Source: Candidatus Nanopelagicales bacterium (GTDB lineage Bacteria > Actinomycetota > Actinomycetes > S36-B12). From it: a stretch of 47,293 nt of DNA. This document shows, piece by piece, positions 25,274-36,795 of the stretch. A model generated the notes under the pieces. That model saw nothing but the letters and a program-made list of their open reading frames with translations. It did not search any database and was not told where the DNA came from. The stretch covers positions 1-47,293 of the forward strand of contig JAFMDS010000011.1 in assembly GCA_017857175.1 (NCBI GenBank). The letters run 5' to 3'. Position 1 is the stretch's first letter, and each line of letters opens with the position of its first letter. The position numbers and the translations under genes are program-made.

Positions 25274-26854
25274 ATGCCACAAAGCAGCGAATCCGGTTTT
25301 GACATCAAGCAGGTCTACGACACATCAGATCTAGCCAACTTTGACAGTGCAACCCAACTCGGTGAGCCCGGGGAGTATCCCTACACGCGAGGCGTGTACC
25401 CCAGCATGTACACCGGACGCCCATGGACCATGAGGCAGTATGCGGGCTTTGGCACCGCTGCCGAGTCCAATGAGCGCTATAAGCAACTTCTAGCGGCCGG
25501 CACCACCGGTCTTTCGGTTGCCTTTGATCTTCCAACCCAAATGGGTATGGATTCCGATTTCCCATTAGCTCACGGCGAGGTGGGCAAAGTGGGTGTCGCC
25601 ATCGACTCGATCGAGGACATGCGCACACTTTTCGACGGCATTCCGTTGGATGAAGTCTCCACGTCAATGACCATCAATGCTCCCGCTGCAATCCTTTTGC
25701 TGCTTTATCAGTTGGTTGCCGAGGAGAACGGGATCGATGCCAGCAAGCTCAACGGAACGATTCAGAACGATGTTTTGAAGGAATATATTGCTCGCGGGAC
25801 TTATATATACCCGCCCAAAGAGTCCGTGCGGTTGATCACTGACATTTTTTCCTACTGCAAAGACAATCTGCCCAACTGGAACACAATCTCGATTTCTGGG
25901 TATCACATGGCGGAGGCTGGCGCCAACCCCGCACAAGAAATTGCCTTCACACTGGCCAATGGCAAGGCCTATGTTCAGGCGGCAATTGATGCGGGACTCG
26001 ATGTTGACGAGTTTGCACCTCGCTTGGCTTTCTTTTTTGTTTCTCGCACATCGATTCTTGAAGAGGTAGCCAAGTTCCGAGCAGCACGCAGGATGTGGGC
26101 ACGGATCATGCGAGATGAATTCGGCGCGAAGAACCCCAAGTCGCGGATGCTGCGGTTTCACACCCAAACAGCAGGTGTGCAACTCACCGCGCAGCAACCT
26201 GAAGTGAACCTAGTTCGGGTTGCCGTGCAAGCCCTCGCTGCGGTGTTCGGTGGAACCCAGTCGCTGCATACGAACTCGTATGACGAAGCAATTGCATTGC
26301 CCACAGAGAAGGCTGCCCGACTGGCATTGCGCACGCAACAGGTGCTCGCATTTGAATCTGATGTCACTACGACGGTGGATCCATTCGCGGGCTCATTTGT
26401 CATGGAGTCTTTGACTGACGAAGTAGAAGCAAAAGCACTGGAACTAATGGCTGAAGTCGATGCTCGAGGTGGCGCCACTTCAGCTATTGAGCAGGGTTTC
26501 CAGAAACTGGAAATTGAAAATACCGCCTATTCCATTGCTCAACAAATTGATGCTGGTGAGCGCATTGTTGTTGGGGTTAACAAGTTCACGGTCGAACATG
26601 AAGACGTCTACGAACCACTGAGGGTCAACCCGGCTATCGAGGCCGAACAAGTTGCCAGGCTCGATTTGCTGAAAGCTAAGCGGGACAACGACGAGGTGAC
26701 AAGACTGCTAGCCCAAATCTCTGAAACTGCAAAGGGTGATGGGAACCTGCTGTACCCCATGCGTGATGCGCTGAAGGCCCACGCGACTGTGGGTGAAGTG
26801 TCCGACGCCCTGCGCGATGTGTGGGGGACTTACACGCCAAAGGACTTCTTCTAA
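25274..26854 (+). CDS. Methylmalonyl-CoA mutase family, large (acyl-CoA-binding) subunit without B12 domain
   Basis: A 526-residue TIM-barrel subunit of an adenosylcobalamin-dependent acyl-CoA mutase. Landmarks are [64 protein letters not shown] and [15 protein letters not shown]. The residues that select the acyl group read Tyr56 and Arg174, aligning with Tyr89/Arg207 of methylmalonyl-CoA mutase rather than Phe/Gln of isobutyryl-CoA mutase, so a methylmalonyl/succinyl-type substrate is favoured. The protein ends before the cobalamin-binding domain, so a separate small subunit must be encoded elsewhere. Its product, succinyl-CoA, feeds the TCA genes of this window. Confidence 0.88.
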   Translation: MPQSSESGFDIKQVYDTSDLANFDSATQLGEPGEYPYTRGVYPSMYTGRPWTMRQYAGFGTAAESNERYKQLLAAGTTGLSVAFDLPTQMGMDSDFPLAHGEVGKVGVAIDSIEDMRTLFDGIPLDEVSTSMTINAPAAILLLLYQLVAEENGIDASKLNGTIQNDVLKEYIARGTYIYPPKESVRLITDIFSYCKDNLPNWNTISISGYHMAEAGANPAQEIAFTLANGKAYVQAAIDAGLDVDEFAPRLAFFFVSRTSILEEVAKFRAARRMWARIMRDEFGAKNPKSRMLRFHTQTAGVQLTAQQPEVNLVRVAVQALAAVFGGTQSLHTNSYDEAIALPTEKAARLALRTQQVLAFESDVTTTVDPFAGSFVMESLTDEVEAKALELMAEVDARGGATSAIEQGFQKLEIENTAYSIAQQIDAGERIVVGVNKFTVEHEDVYEPLRVNPAIEAEQVARLDLLKAKRDNDEVTRLLAQISETAKGDGNLLYPMRDALKAHATVGEVSDALRDVWGTYTPKDFF

Positions 26855-26855
26855 G

Positions 26856-26865
26856 GACCTAGGTC
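26856..26865. terminator. Weak palindrome followed by a T-run between convergent genes
   Basis: GACCTAGGTC, a 10-bp palindrome directly after the mutase stop, is followed 5 bp later by TTTTT. It is too short and loopless for a strong terminator but is the only candidate in the 22-bp gap between the convergent mutase and XRE genes. Confidence 0.25.
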
Positions 26866-26876
26866 GCATTGTTTTT

Positions 26877-27122
26877 CTAAAGCCAGATAACGCTGTACTG
26901 CCGGTTACTGGGCAATTCCGCATACAGGGCAATAGGGATTTGTGAGCAGACTCCGAGGCGACCCAGAACATCCAAGGAGATCAAATTATGACCATTTTCC
27001 CACTTGGAAAATGCTGGTTGCGTTGTTTCGATGCGCGCGGCGAGCTCTGCCTGCGTGCAGCCTGCTTGGAAGCGAATTTCGTTTAGCCAGAAGGACATGC
27101 GCCAACTCAATAAGCGGTGCAT
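26877..27122 (-). CDS. Small XRE-type helix-turn-helix protein
   Basis: An 81-residue Cro/C1-type HTH protein: FWLNEIRFQAGCTQAELAARI, then ETTQPAFSKWENG (the recognition helix; S-K-W-E is typical of the family), then LISLDVLGRLG. It ends with a short non-HTH tail. The start is uncertain. ATG 27122 is used; ATG 27098 (73 residues) is the minimal version. The frame is open to ATG 27236, which would add a Gly/Pro-rich stretch that is less protein-like. None has a strong ribosome site. It lies downstream of the succinate-semialdehyde dehydrogenase gene on the same strand, beyond a palindrome. Confidence 0.65.
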   Translation of the reverse strand: MHRLLSWRMSFWLNEIRFQAGCTQAELAARIETTQPAFSKWENGHNLISLDVLGRLGVCSQIPIALYAELPSNRQYSVIWL

Positions 27123-27324
27123 GTTTTCGACGTGGACACGGGTGTCGGGGATATCCGGTGGCGCATGCGGACCCCCGGGGTGTGCCCAGGTTCCGAGGTC
27201 ATATGTGCCCCGCAAGGGCCCGCCAGCGCTGAACATTCACACATCTTGGCGCCCGCTGCGAGTCCGTGCAACCAGCTATCCACAGCCATCACGAGGCCTC
27301 AAATTGCTATCTAAGAATTTGCCC

Positions 27325-27346
27325 GACATTGCACGCGTGCAATGTC
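27325..27346. repeat. Perfect 22-bp palindrome downstream of gabD2
   Basis: Arms GACATTGCACG and CGTGCAATGTC meet at a CG centre, 5 bp past the stop codon of the aldehyde dehydrogenase gene. The 16-bp core is identical to that of the palindrome at 20381-20410. At the next stem position but one, the pair is C:G here and T:A there, so both arms changed together. Confidence 0.9.
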
Positions 27347-27351
27347 AGCGT

Positions 27352-28797
27352 TTAAAGCTCGACTGCGAAGTACTGCTTCTCCAGGAATTCGTGGATTCCT
27401 GCGAAACCACCTTCTCGGCCAAGTCCCGACTCTTTCATGCCACCGAATGGCGCGGCAGGGTCAGATGCGATGCCACGATTGATGGCAACCATTCCGGATT
27501 GCATCTTGCGCGCCACATGAATGCCTTCGCCGTTGTCTTTGGCGAATACATAACTCATCAGTCCGTATTCGGTGTCATTGGCCATTTTGATGGCTTCTTC
27601 AGTGCTGCCGACCGTCACGATCGGGACAACCGGTCCGAATACCTCAGTGCGAGTCAATATCGAGCCGTGCTCGATACCGCTGACCAGGTGAGGGGCAACA
27701 AATGCACCATCGGTGGGAGCGTTTCCGGCTTCGGTGACGGTGCCACCTTCGCTGCGTGCTTGATCAATGAGCTCAACAATCTTGTTGCGTTCATTCTCAC
27801 TGACCATGGCCCCCAAGTTGTTGCTCTGATCAATTCCTGGACCGATCTTGAGTCCGCGAAGCGCTGCCTCAAACTTGGTGGTGAATTCAGCACTCAGGGA
27901 CTCGTGAACATAGAACCGGTTGGCTGCCGTGCATGCGGCACCACCGTTACGCATTTTCGCAACCATTGCACCGGCCACTGCCTTGTCAACGTCCGCGCCT
28001 TCAAGGACAAGGAACGGTGCGTTTCCGCCCAGTTCCATGGACGATGGCAGAACACGCTGCGCTGTTTGTTCGAGAAGCAATTTGCCCACGTAGGTTGAGC
28101 CGGTGAACGAGAGTGTTGCCACTCGAGGGTCAGCAAGAATTGCGCTGGAGATCGGGCCGGACTTTGCCGTGGTCACGATATTGACCACACCCGCGGGCAC
28201 ACCTGCGCGCTGAAGGATTTCGCCGATCCAGAGCGCGGTGAGAGGAGTTTCTGATGGCGGCTTGAGCACCGCGGTGCACCCTGCTGCAAGTGCTGGCGCA
28301 ATCTTTCGGGTGATCATCGCGGCCGGGAAATTCCACGGTGTGATCATGTAGGCCACACCCATGGGGCGGTGGTCGGTGATGATGGTCTTATCCCCAGATG
28401 GTGAATATCTAAATCCGCCCTCAACACGTGAGGCTTCTTCAGAGAACCAGCGGAAGAACTCGGCTGCGTAGAGAGACTCGCCCATGGCATCACTCCAGGC
28501 CTTGCCATTCTCCAGAGCTATCAGTCGAGCGCAATCTTCAATTTCAGCAGTCATGATTTCAAATGCCTTGCGCAAAATCTCCGCACGGTAGCGGGCAGGA
28601 GTCAATGACCAGGTTTGAAAGGCCTCATATGCCGAGTCGACGGCTGCGATTCCATCCTCGACCGTGGCATTGCCAATCTCGGCCAACGTGCCGTAGGTCG
28701 CAGGGTTGATGACATTGAGACCCGTCGCTGTCTGAATCCATTCACCACCAATAAGTAGGCGAGTCGGAGTGCTGGCGGGAAGTGCGTCCACTGACAT
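27352..28797 (-). CDS. gabD2: Succinate-semialdehyde dehydrogenase-type aldehyde dehydrogenase
   Basis: A 481-residue ALDH. The oxyanion Asn156 is in TPWNFP, the NAD-site motif is SFTGSTYVG, the general base Glu255 is in MELGGNAPF, and the catalytic Cys289 is in GGAACTAANR. The C-terminal APFGGMKESGLGREGG is typical. The A-A-C-T-A-A-N-R cysteine motif is the one seen in actinobacterial GabD2-type succinate-semialdehyde dehydrogenases; other small semialdehydes cannot be excluded. The ATG has GAAAGG 5 nt upstream, and a TAGATT -10 candidate lies about 30 bp further up. It is monocistronic or joined to the XRE gene. Confidence 0.85.
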   Translation of the reverse strand: MSVDALPASTPTRLLIGGEWIQTATGLNVINPATYGTLAEIGNATVEDGIAAVDSAYEAFQTWSLTPARYRAEILRKAFEIMTAEIEDCARLIALENGKAWSDAMGESLYAAEFFRWFSEEASRVEGGFRYSPSGDKTIITDHRPMGVAYMITPWNFPAAMITRKIAPALAAGCTAVLKPPSETPLTALWIGEILQRAGVPAGVVNIVTTAKSGPISSAILADPRVATLSFTGSTYVGKLLLEQTAQRVLPSSMELGGNAPFLVLEGADVDKAVAGAMVAKMRNGGAACTAANRFYVHESLSAEFTTKFEAALRGLKIGPGIDQSNNLGAMVSENERNKIVELIDQARSEGGTVTEAGNAPTDGAFVAPHLVSGIEHGSILTRTEVFGPVVPIVTVGSTEEAIKMANDTEYGLMSYVFAKDNGEGIHVARKMQSGMVAINRGIASDPAAPFGGMKESGLGREGGFAGIHEFLEKQYFAVEL

Positions 28798-28926
28798 GGG
28801 GAACCTTTCGGAGTTGGTGACCGTAATCTAGTGGTTGATCCCGTCCCGTGGGAAAAGTGTGACCTTCCCAACACGCAGCGTGCTCAGACACCACCCAATG
28901 GGTTTCTCTGATTCACCCGCGTCCCT

Positions 28927-28932
28927 TAGCAT
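28927..28932 (+). promoter_or_regulatory. -10-like hexamer TAGCAT before the carboxypeptidase gene
   Basis: TAGCAT ends 9 nt before ATG 28942, with no ribosome site in between, so the transcript would have no or almost no leader. No convincing -35 box. Confidence 0.35.
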
Positions 28933-28941
28933 GGGCCGATC

Positions 28942-30144
28942 ATGTTGGTGACTCGAAAGTCTTTTGATGGCATCCGCGCCGTCATTGCAGCCTGTGCAAT
29001 CGCTGTCACCGCGTCATTGACGCTCATGTCCTCCCCCGCACATGCTGAACCACCCGTGGGTGGCGAGCAGCTCACGGGCAAAGGGAAGATTGTTAATTTG
29101 GGGCAGGGCGCTGACCCACTCCCCGAGGTATGGGCGGCCACCTGGCTTGTTGCCAACGCCAATACCGGTGAGATTCTGGCGGCAAAGGGTCCACATATTC
29201 AGCGCGCCCCAGCCAGCACACTTAAAACCTTGACATCTCTGGCGGTCATGCCCCAACTTGATGCCCAACGGGAAGTTCGGGCGAAAAAGAGAGCTGTCAA
29301 TACCTACGGCAGCAAAGTGGGATTGGTTCGCGGTAAGCAGTACACAATCGAAGACCTCTACTACGCGTTGCTGCTGCCCAGCGCCAACGACGCGGCCATC
29401 GCACTGGCACAAGCCAATGGAGGAGTCAAAACCACCGTTGAACAGATGAACTCCATCGCTCAAGGGCTCGGTGCCCGGGACACCGTTGCAAAAAATCCCA
29501 ATGGTCTCGATATCCCCGGACAACTATCGAGCTCCTACGATCTGGCCCTGATCGCACGTGAAGCACTGAAAATCCCTCAGTTCCGAGAAATAGTTGGAAC
29601 CAAGAAATACGCGTTTCCTTATAAAAAGAAAACCCGAGATATTTACAACACGAATCGGCTGCTCACCGGTGGCTATAAGGGAACGATCGGGGTTAAGACC
29701 GGGTTCACCACGCAGGCGGGACGAACATTTATCGGAGCGGCTGAACGCAAAGGAACAACGCTGATCGTTGTTGCATTGGGCATCAAAGAAGCCAGCGCCA
29801 CCGCGGCGACCAAGCTCCTTGACTGGGCTTTTGCCAATGGCGACAAAGTCACGCCCATCGGCCAATTGGTGTCACCTACTCTCGGGGGCGCCACCACCAA
29901 CTCTGTCGACGCCACCGCGGGAAGTGTCCCGGCTTCAGTTGAATCAACCGTGGGAGAAAATGCGCCCTCCGCCCAAGCAACCGCAGGTCCTTCGGGGGAA
30001 AGCCTTGATCCTCTGGCAATGGGGTGGATTTTCCTGTTCATTGCCATTGCCGGGTTTGTCGCCTACGGAGTGCGTTCGGTGTTCGCTGCGCGCAAGAACC
30101 GAGGCTTGAATGCCACCCGAGGCCGAATCAAACTTGAGGGTTAA
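28942..30144 (+). CDS. dacB: D-alanyl-D-alanine carboxypeptidase (PBP5/DacB family)
   Basis: A 400-residue exported penicillin-binding protein that trims the terminal D-Ala of peptidoglycan stem peptides. After a signal peptide (cleavage after SPAHA, about residue 35) it shows the three catalytic motifs: S92-T-L-K95 (in PASTLK), S147-A-N149 (in LPSAND) and K252-T-G254 (in GVKTGFTT). A Ser/Ala/Thr-rich linker (about 300-350) leads to one C-terminal transmembrane helix (GWIFLFIAIAGFVAYGV) and a basic tail, so it is anchored with its catalytic domain outside. Same relative position as dacB1 in mycobacteria. Converges with trpS. Confidence 0.93.
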   Translation: MLVTRKSFDGIRAVIAACAIAVTASLTLMSSPAHAEPPVGGEQLTGKGKIVNLGQGADPLPEVWAATWLVANANTGEILAAKGPHIQRAPASTLKTLTSLAVMPQLDAQREVRAKKRAVNTYGSKVGLVRGKQYTIEDLYYALLLPSANDAAIALAQANGGVKTTVEQMNSIAQGLGARDTVAKNPNGLDIPGQLSSSYDLALIAREALKIPQFREIVGTKKYAFPYKKKTRDIYNTNRLLTGGYKGTIGVKTGFTTQAGRTFIGAAERKGTTLIVVALGIKEASATAATKLLDWAFANGDKVTPIGQLVSPTLGGATTNSVDATAGSVPASVESTVGENAPSAQATAGPSGESLDPLAMGWIFLFIAIAGFVAYGVRSVFAARKNRGLNATRGRIKLEG

Positions 30145-30156
30145 ACCCACAACCTG

Positions 30157-32452
<2,296 letters not shown>

Positions 32453-32458
32453 AGGCTT

Positions 32459-32464
32459 ACCCTA
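32459..32464 (-). promoter_or_regulatory. -10-like hexamer TAGGGT before the CNNM gene
   Basis: On the minus strand TAGGGT ends 6 nt before GTG 32452, in the 36-bp gap after icd. This would let the CNNM-trpS pair be expressed apart from icd by a leaderless transcript. Confidence 0.4.
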
Positions 32465-32488
32465 GACGGTCCCCCCTTACGCAGAAAG

Positions 32489-33709
32489 TCAGCGCGCAGT
32501 CGCCTTCTGAAGATTCTCATCGATCGAGGCCAGGAATTCCTCGGTTGTTTGGAACGGTTGATCCGGTCCAATCAACATGGCCAAGTCTTTGGTCATCTTT
32601 CCCTGCTCAACAGTTTCAATGCACACGCGCTCGAGAGTGCGGGCAAACTCGGTGACCTCAGGGGTGGAATCCAGAACACCTCGGTGCTCCAGTCCCCGCG
32701 TCCAGGCGAAAATCGAGGCAATGGGGTTCGTGGAAGTCGGCTTACCCTGCTGGTGCTGGCGGTAGTGACGGGTCACGGTGCCATGTGCTGCCTCAGCTTC
32801 AACGGTGCGACCATCCGGTGTCATGAGAACGCTCGTCATCAGGCCAAGTGAGCCGAAGCCTTGCGCGATCGTGTCCGACTGCACATCACCGTCGTAGTTC
32901 TTGCAGGCCCACACGTATCCACCCTCCCATTTGAGAGCAGCGGCGACCATGTCATCGATTAGGCGGTGTTCATAGGTAATTCCTGCTGCCTCGAATTCCG
33001 CTTTGAATTCGTTTTCATAGATATCAGCAAAAATATCTTTGAACTGGCCGTCATAGGCCTTCAGGATCGTGTTCTTGGTGGACAGGTACACGGGGTACTT
33101 CCGATTCAATCCATAGCGCATGGATGCCCTGGCAAAGTCGCGAATTGATTCATCGAGGTTGTACATACCCATGGCCACGCCGCCAGCAGGAAAATCAAAC
33201 ACATTGAATTCCATTGGCTCGGTGCCGTCTTCAGGTGTGAACGTCATGGTCAACGTTCCTGCACCGGGGACCTTGAAGTCCGTGGCCTTGTATTGATCAC
33301 CGAAGGCATGGCGACCAACAATGACCGGCTTGGTCCAACCAGGTACCAACCGGGGGATGTTCGAGATGATGATTGGCTCACGGAAAATCACGCCGCCAAG
33401 AATGTTACGAATTGTCCCGTTCGGAGACTTCCACATTTTCTTGAGACCAAATTCCTCAACCCGAGCTTCATCAGGAGTAATGGTCGCGCACTTAACGCCA
33501 ACACCGTATTTCTGAATCGCATGGGCTGAATCAATTGTCACCTGATCGTCGGTTGCATCGCGGTGCTCAATGCTGAGGTCGTAGTAGTGCAAATCGACGT
33601 CGAGGTATTTCAAAATCAGTTCATCTTTGATGAACTGCCAAATGATTCGTGTCATTTCATCGCCATCCAGTTCTACGACTGGATTGACAACCTTGATTTT
33701 GTTAGACAT
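32489..33709 (-). CDS. icd: NADP-dependent isocitrate dehydrogenase
   Basis: A 406-residue homodimeric (type II, eukaryote-like) isocitrate dehydrogenase that makes 2-oxoglutarate, CO2 and NADPH. Motifs: [19 protein letters not shown] at the N-terminus, the substrate loop [19 protein letters not shown], the metal-binding YDGDVQSD and, near residue 310, [14 protein letters not shown], with [17 protein letters not shown] following. ATG 33709 has AGGAG about 9 nt upstream. It lies 41 bp after mdh on the same strand, so the two TCA enzymes are very likely one transcript, under the palindrome at 34748-34765. Confidence 0.95.
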   Translation of the reverse strand: MSNKIKVVNPVVELDGDEMTRIIWQFIKDELILKYLDVDLHYYDLSIEHRDATDDQVTIDSAHAIQKYGVGVKCATITPDEARVEEFGLKKMWKSPNGTIRNILGGVIFREPIIISNIPRLVPGWTKPVIVGRHAFGDQYKATDFKVPGAGTLTMTFTPEDGTEPMEFNVFDFPAGGVAMGMYNLDESIRDFARASMRYGLNRKYPVYLSTKNTILKAYDGQFKDIFADIYENEFKAEFEAAGITYEHRLIDDMVAAALKWEGGYVWACKNYDGDVQSDTIAQGFGSLGLMTSVLMTPDGRTVEAEAAHGTVTRHYRQHQQGKPTSTNPIASIFAWTRGLEHRGVLDSTPEVTEFARTLERVCIETVEQGKMTKDLAMLIGPDQPFQTTEEFLASIDENLQKATAR

Positions 33710-33750
33710 GTGAATAGCTCCTGTGATTTCAGAATAATTTGGGTTGCAAT

Positions 33751-34707
33751 TTAAAGTGATTTGACGTCAGCTTGCTTCGCCTTGACGGCTTCATATGCTT
33801 CACCGAGCAGGACACGCTCAGCCTCGGTCAGTGGAGTTTCTATGACGCGCTTGATGCCACCTTGGCCAATTTCGGCTTCAACTCCGAGATAGGCACCGGA
33901 CAGGCCATACTCACCATCAACCCATGCACACACGGGCATAACCCGGCCTGAGTCCTCATGGATAGCCCGCGCCATGCGTGCTGCAGCAGCCGATGGTGCG
34001 TAGTAGGCAGAACCTGTTTTCAGGAAAGCAACAATTTCCGCGCCACCATTGCGAGTGCGCTCGACGAGCTCATCAATTTTCTCTTGTGAGAGAAGATCAG
34101 TAAGTGGCTTGCCATCAACACTGCAGGCTGAAGCTACGGGGACCATTGTGTCGCCATGAGATCCAAGTGTAAGCGTGGTGACACTACTCACAGGGACGGA
34201 AAGTTCCTCAGCAACAAAGTGTGAGAAGCGTGCGGTGTCGAGCATTCCGGCTTGGCCAATCACTCGGTTGTACGGAAACTGGGAAACGATTTGCGCTAAT
34301 GCTGTCATTTCATCGAGGGGGTTTGCCACGTTCACTATCACGCAATTTGGTGCGTGCTTGGCAATATTCTCGGCGACGCCACGCATAATTTTCGCATTCG
34401 TTTCAATCAGGTCCATGCGGCTCATTCCTGGCTTGCGCGGAAGGCCTGCAGTGATGATCACAATTTCAGCGCCAGCGATTGCTTCGTAGCCACTGCCATC
34501 CATGCCGGTTGTTTGACCAACAAGTTTGGTTTCGAATCCTTCAATCCAGCGGGATTGATTCATGTCTAGGGCCAAGCCCTCGGCTTTACCGTCAACAACG
34601 TCGGTCAACACGACCGTTTCAAAGATGTCATATTCAGCGAGTCTGAGTGCCGTGGTTGAGCCATAGAAACCTGCGCCAATGACGGCGACCTTGCCGGAGC
34701 GTGACAT
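33751..34707 (-). CDS. mdh: Malate dehydrogenase (LDH-like type)
   Basis: A 318-residue NAD-dependent malate dehydrogenase of the lactate-dehydrogenase-like group. The nucleotide fold starts [15 protein letters not shown], and the acidic D at the end of the second strand ([11 protein letters not shown]) indicates NAD rather than NADP. The substrate loop [10 protein letters not shown] has Arg at the position that selects malate/oxaloacetate. The catalytic His is in [15 protein letters not shown] 34707 has GAAGGG 8 nt upstream. An 18-bp palindrome lies 40 bp upstream of the start. Confidence 0.94.
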   Translation of the reverse strand: MSRSGKVAVIGAGFYGSTTALRLAEYDIFETVVLTDVVDGKAEGLALDMNQSRWIEGFETKLVGQTTGMDGSGYEAIAGAEIVIITAGLPRKPGMSRMDLIETNAKIMRGVAENIAKHAPNCVIVNVANPLDEMTALAQIVSQFPYNRVIGQAGMLDTARFSHFVAEELSVPVSSVTTLTLGSHGDTMVPVASACSVDGKPLTDLLSQEKIDELVERTRNGGAEIVAFLKTGSAYYAPSAAAARMARAIHEDSGRVMPVCAWVDGEYGLSGAYLGVEAEIGQGGIKRVIETPLTEAERVLLGEAYEAVKAKQADVKSL

Positions 34708-34747
34708 GCGTTTTCCCTTCGAGAGGAGATCCCTGATGATGAGCGAT

Positions 34748-34765
34748 TATCTTGACGTCAAGATA
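34748..34765. promoter_or_regulatory. 18-bp palindromic operator candidate upstream of mdh-icd
   Basis: TATCTTGACGTCAAGATA is a perfect palindrome, 40 bp before the mdh start and inside the 78-bp gap after the DUF3017 gene. Spacing and symmetry suit a dimeric MarR- or TetR-type repressor acting on the mdh-icd transcript. The core CTTGACGTCAAG is not found in other intergenic parts of the window. Confidence 0.6.
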
Positions 34766-34785
34766 CCGCGTTCTGTTCCGAATTA

Positions 34786-35094
34786 TTAGTTCGGGGCAGG
34801 AACCCATAGGGCAAATATGGTCAATGTCACTCCCAGAGTTGCCAAAACTGCCACGTCAACCCGCTTGGACCGCACCACCAACATCCCTGCCTGCGAATCT
34901 GGCAGGAATAATCGCAGGAATGTGGCCAAGACAACGCTCACGGCTAGGCCAACAGATCCGCGGCGAAAATGATCCGTCGCGATCATGATGAGTGAAAACC
35001 CAATACCGACGAAAACCAAAGTCAGCGGCCATTGACTCAGACGGCTCTTGCGCCGCCGAGGCAGCGGATGAACGCTGGCGCCACTGGTGTCCAT
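34786..35094 (-). CDS. DUF3017 membrane protein
   Basis: A 102-residue protein with a basic N-terminus (PLPRRRKSRLSQWP) and three hydrophobic helices (PLTLVFVGIGFSLIMIA, SVGLAVSVVLATFLRLFL and VAVLATLGVTLTIFALWV). Around the second it has the RRGSVGLAVSVVLATFLRLFLP pattern of DUF3017, an uncharacterised family found next to folD and mdh in actinobacteria. It begins 49 bp after folD. Function unknown. Confidence 0.85.
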   Translation of the reverse strand: MDTSGASVHPLPRRRKSRLSQWPLTLVFVGIGFSLIMIATDHFRRGSVGLAVSVVLATFLRLFLPDSQAGMLVVRSKRVDVAVLATLGVTLTIFALWVPAPN

Positions 35095-35143
35095 ATCGGT
35101 CAGACTACCCGAACCCGGGGTTCAGATGGATAGAACGTGATCC

Positions 35144-35992
35144 CTAGCGAAGTCCCGCAGCGCGTTCTGCCGATTCCACAACGTTGGTGATCAACATTGC
35201 TCGCGTCATGGGACCAACACCACCAGGCATGGGTGCAATAAAGGCTGCAATGTCACCAACATTTGAGGCAACGTCCCCAACAAGTCCCGCATCTGTTCTG
35301 GTGATGCCGACATCCAGCACCGCTGCCCCAGGCTTCACGTTTTCAGCTGAGACAATCCCTGGAACGCCTGCGGCTGCCACGATGATGTCTGCTCGTTTCA
35401 ACTCAGAAGCTAGGTCTTTGGTCCCCGTGTGACACAGAGTCACCGTTGCGTTCTCGCTGCGGCGAGTGAGAAGGAGCCCTAATGGACGGCCCACTGTTAC
35501 TCCCCTGCCAACCACGCACACCTGTGCACCGTCAATGGTGACGTTATAGCGGCGCAGTAGCTCAACAATTCCTCTCGGAGTGCAGGGCAGCGGAGCGTCA
35601 ACCCCAAGTACTAACCGACCTAGGTTCATGGGGTGCAGTCCATCGGCATCCTTGTTGGGATCCATGAGTTCCAACACCTTGTTTGAATCGAGGTGTTTGG
35701 GCAGGGGAAGCTGGACGATGTAACCCGTGACCGACGGATCGGCATTGAGTCGCGCTATTTGCGCGTCCACTTCCTCCTGTGTCGAGGATTCTGGCATGTC
35801 GACCCTGATCGAATTGATACCAACTTCAGCGCAATCCTTGTGCTTTCCGCCAACGTAGGCATGGGATCCGGGGTCATCCCCTACCAAAACTGTTCCCAAT
35901 CCCGGGGTAATACCCAGAGCCTTCAGCGCGTCGACGCGAACCCGAAGTTCTGCTTTAACGGCAGTTGCTGTGGCTTTTCCATCAAGGATCAT
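35144..35992 (-). CDS. folD: Bifunctional methylene-tetrahydrofolate dehydrogenase/cyclohydrolase
   Basis: A 282-residue FolD that interconverts 5,10-methylene-, methenyl- and 10-formyl-tetrahydrofolate. It carries the catalytic-lysine motif in [41 protein letters not shown], the NADP loop [16 protein letters not shown] and the C-terminal [14 protein letters not shown]. Length is normal. No ribosome site precedes ATG 35992. The gap of 50 bp to the upstream AhpD-like gene contains no obvious terminator, but the functions are unrelated. Confidence 0.95.
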   Translation of the reverse strand: MILDGKATATAVKAELRVRVDALKALGITPGLGTVLVGDDPGSHAYVGGKHKDCAEVGINSIRVDMPESSTQEEVDAQIARLNADPSVTGYIVQLPLPKHLDSNKVLELMDPNKDADGLHPMNLGRLVLGVDAPLPCTPRGIVELLRRYNVTIDGAQVCVVGRGVTVGRPLGLLLTRRSENATVTLCHTGTKDLASELKRADIIVAAAGVPGIVSAENVKPGAAVLDVGITRTDAGLVGDVASNVGDIAAFIAPMPGGVGPMTRAMLITNVVESAERAAGLR

Positions 35993-36042
35993 GAGCCAAT
36001 ACTTGCATACGCTTGATCAAGACATGGCAAAAAACACCAAGG

Positions 36043-36675
36043 CTATGAACGGGCCCAGTATTCCTCAGAACCTGTCTTTGCTTCATAGTCATCGGGGGTC
36101 TCATATCCCGGTGCCATGGAGGCAGCACTGCCAGCCATGTATTGGTGGTGACCAATCCCCAGCAGTCGAATCCAACTCTGCTGACCAAATGTCAGTGCAA
36201 TTGCGCAACCCAACTCAACAAGTTCGGGTTCAGTGAAATGCTTATGGAGTTCGGCCCAAAATGCATCGGGGTCAGAAATTGTCGATGGACCCCACGCAAT
36301 CGCCTGTGCATAGCGCAAAGCTGCCCGTTGTTTATCGTCGTATTTATCTGATGCCTCAAAATTCAAAAGTTCGTCATACTGTGCTTCCTGCAACCCAGCA
36401 GTGGTCGCCTGTTCCGAGCGCTGGTTTCCGCAAAATTCGCACACGACTGTTCGGGAGATGTAAACCCTGCACAACTCTTTGATGGTGTGATCGCACACGC
36501 CATTGCGAAAAATGGCATCCCAGGAGTCAGCAAATCCCCAGAAAGCACCCGGGACATGTGCCCTGACCGCCGAGGATTCTGGCCGCGGTGTCCCGTGGGC
36601 CGCGCACCGATGCATTTCCTCCTGCATGCGCGGGTCCATGTCTTCGAGTGGCACAAAACTAATTCGTTGGGTCAC
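36043..36675 (-). CDS. Carboxymuconolactone decarboxylase/AhpD-like protein
   Basis: A 210-residue all-helical protein of the CMD/AhpD family. The redox-type Cys79-x-x-Cys82 pair sits in RTVVCEFCGNQRSEQA; Arg takes the place of the His that follows in AhpD itself, as in many CMD-like proteins. This suggests peroxidase or disulfide chemistry rather than lactone decarboxylation. A C-terminal helix resembles LVELGCAIALTFGQQSWIR. The start is GTG 36675 with AAAGGT 5 nt upstream. It is divergent from the molybdenum hydroxylase genes, sharing a 120-bp promoter region that holds a CAATCGATTG palindrome. Confidence 0.8.
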   Translation of the reverse strand: MTQRISFVPLEDMDPRMQEEMHRCAAHGTPRPESSAVRAHVPGAFWGFADSWDAIFRNGVCDHTIKELCRVYISRTVVCEFCGNQRSEQATTAGLQEAQYDELLNFEASDKYDDKQRAALRYAQAIAWGPSTISDPDAFWAELHKHFTEPELVELGCAIALTFGQQSWIRLLGIGHHQYMAGSAASMAPGYETPDDYEAKTGSEEYWARS

Positions 36676-36759
36676 TGCGTACCTTTCTAGTAAAGTCTCC
36701 CCGTTTTAACAGACTGTAAGGCATTCCATGGTTTGTCGGTGTACATTTACCAAAAAGAT

Positions 36760-36771
36760 GCAATCGATTGT
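36760..36771. promoter_or_regulatory. Shared palindrome (GCAATCGATTGT), site 1
   Basis: The 10-bp palindrome CAATCGATTG (36761-36770) lies 25 bp before the molybdenum hydroxylase small-subunit gene and just after a TACATT -10 candidate (36742-36747), where a bound repressor would block early elongation. Identical cores are at 39380-39389 and 45521-45530. Confidence 0.75.
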
Positions 36772-36795
36772 TAGAAAGGTCAAGGGCACCCTGAC

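Noticed and set aside
27123-27236. N-terminal extension of the XRE protein to ATG 27236
   Set aside because: The added 38 residues are Gly/Pro-rich and not typical of the family, and no ribosome site precedes the ATG; left as an alternative start only.
27004-28098. 364-residue plus-strand open frame opposite gabD2 and the XRE gene
   Set aside because: Antisense of a complete aldehyde dehydrogenase, with no recognisable domain; the opposite strand explains the sequence fully.
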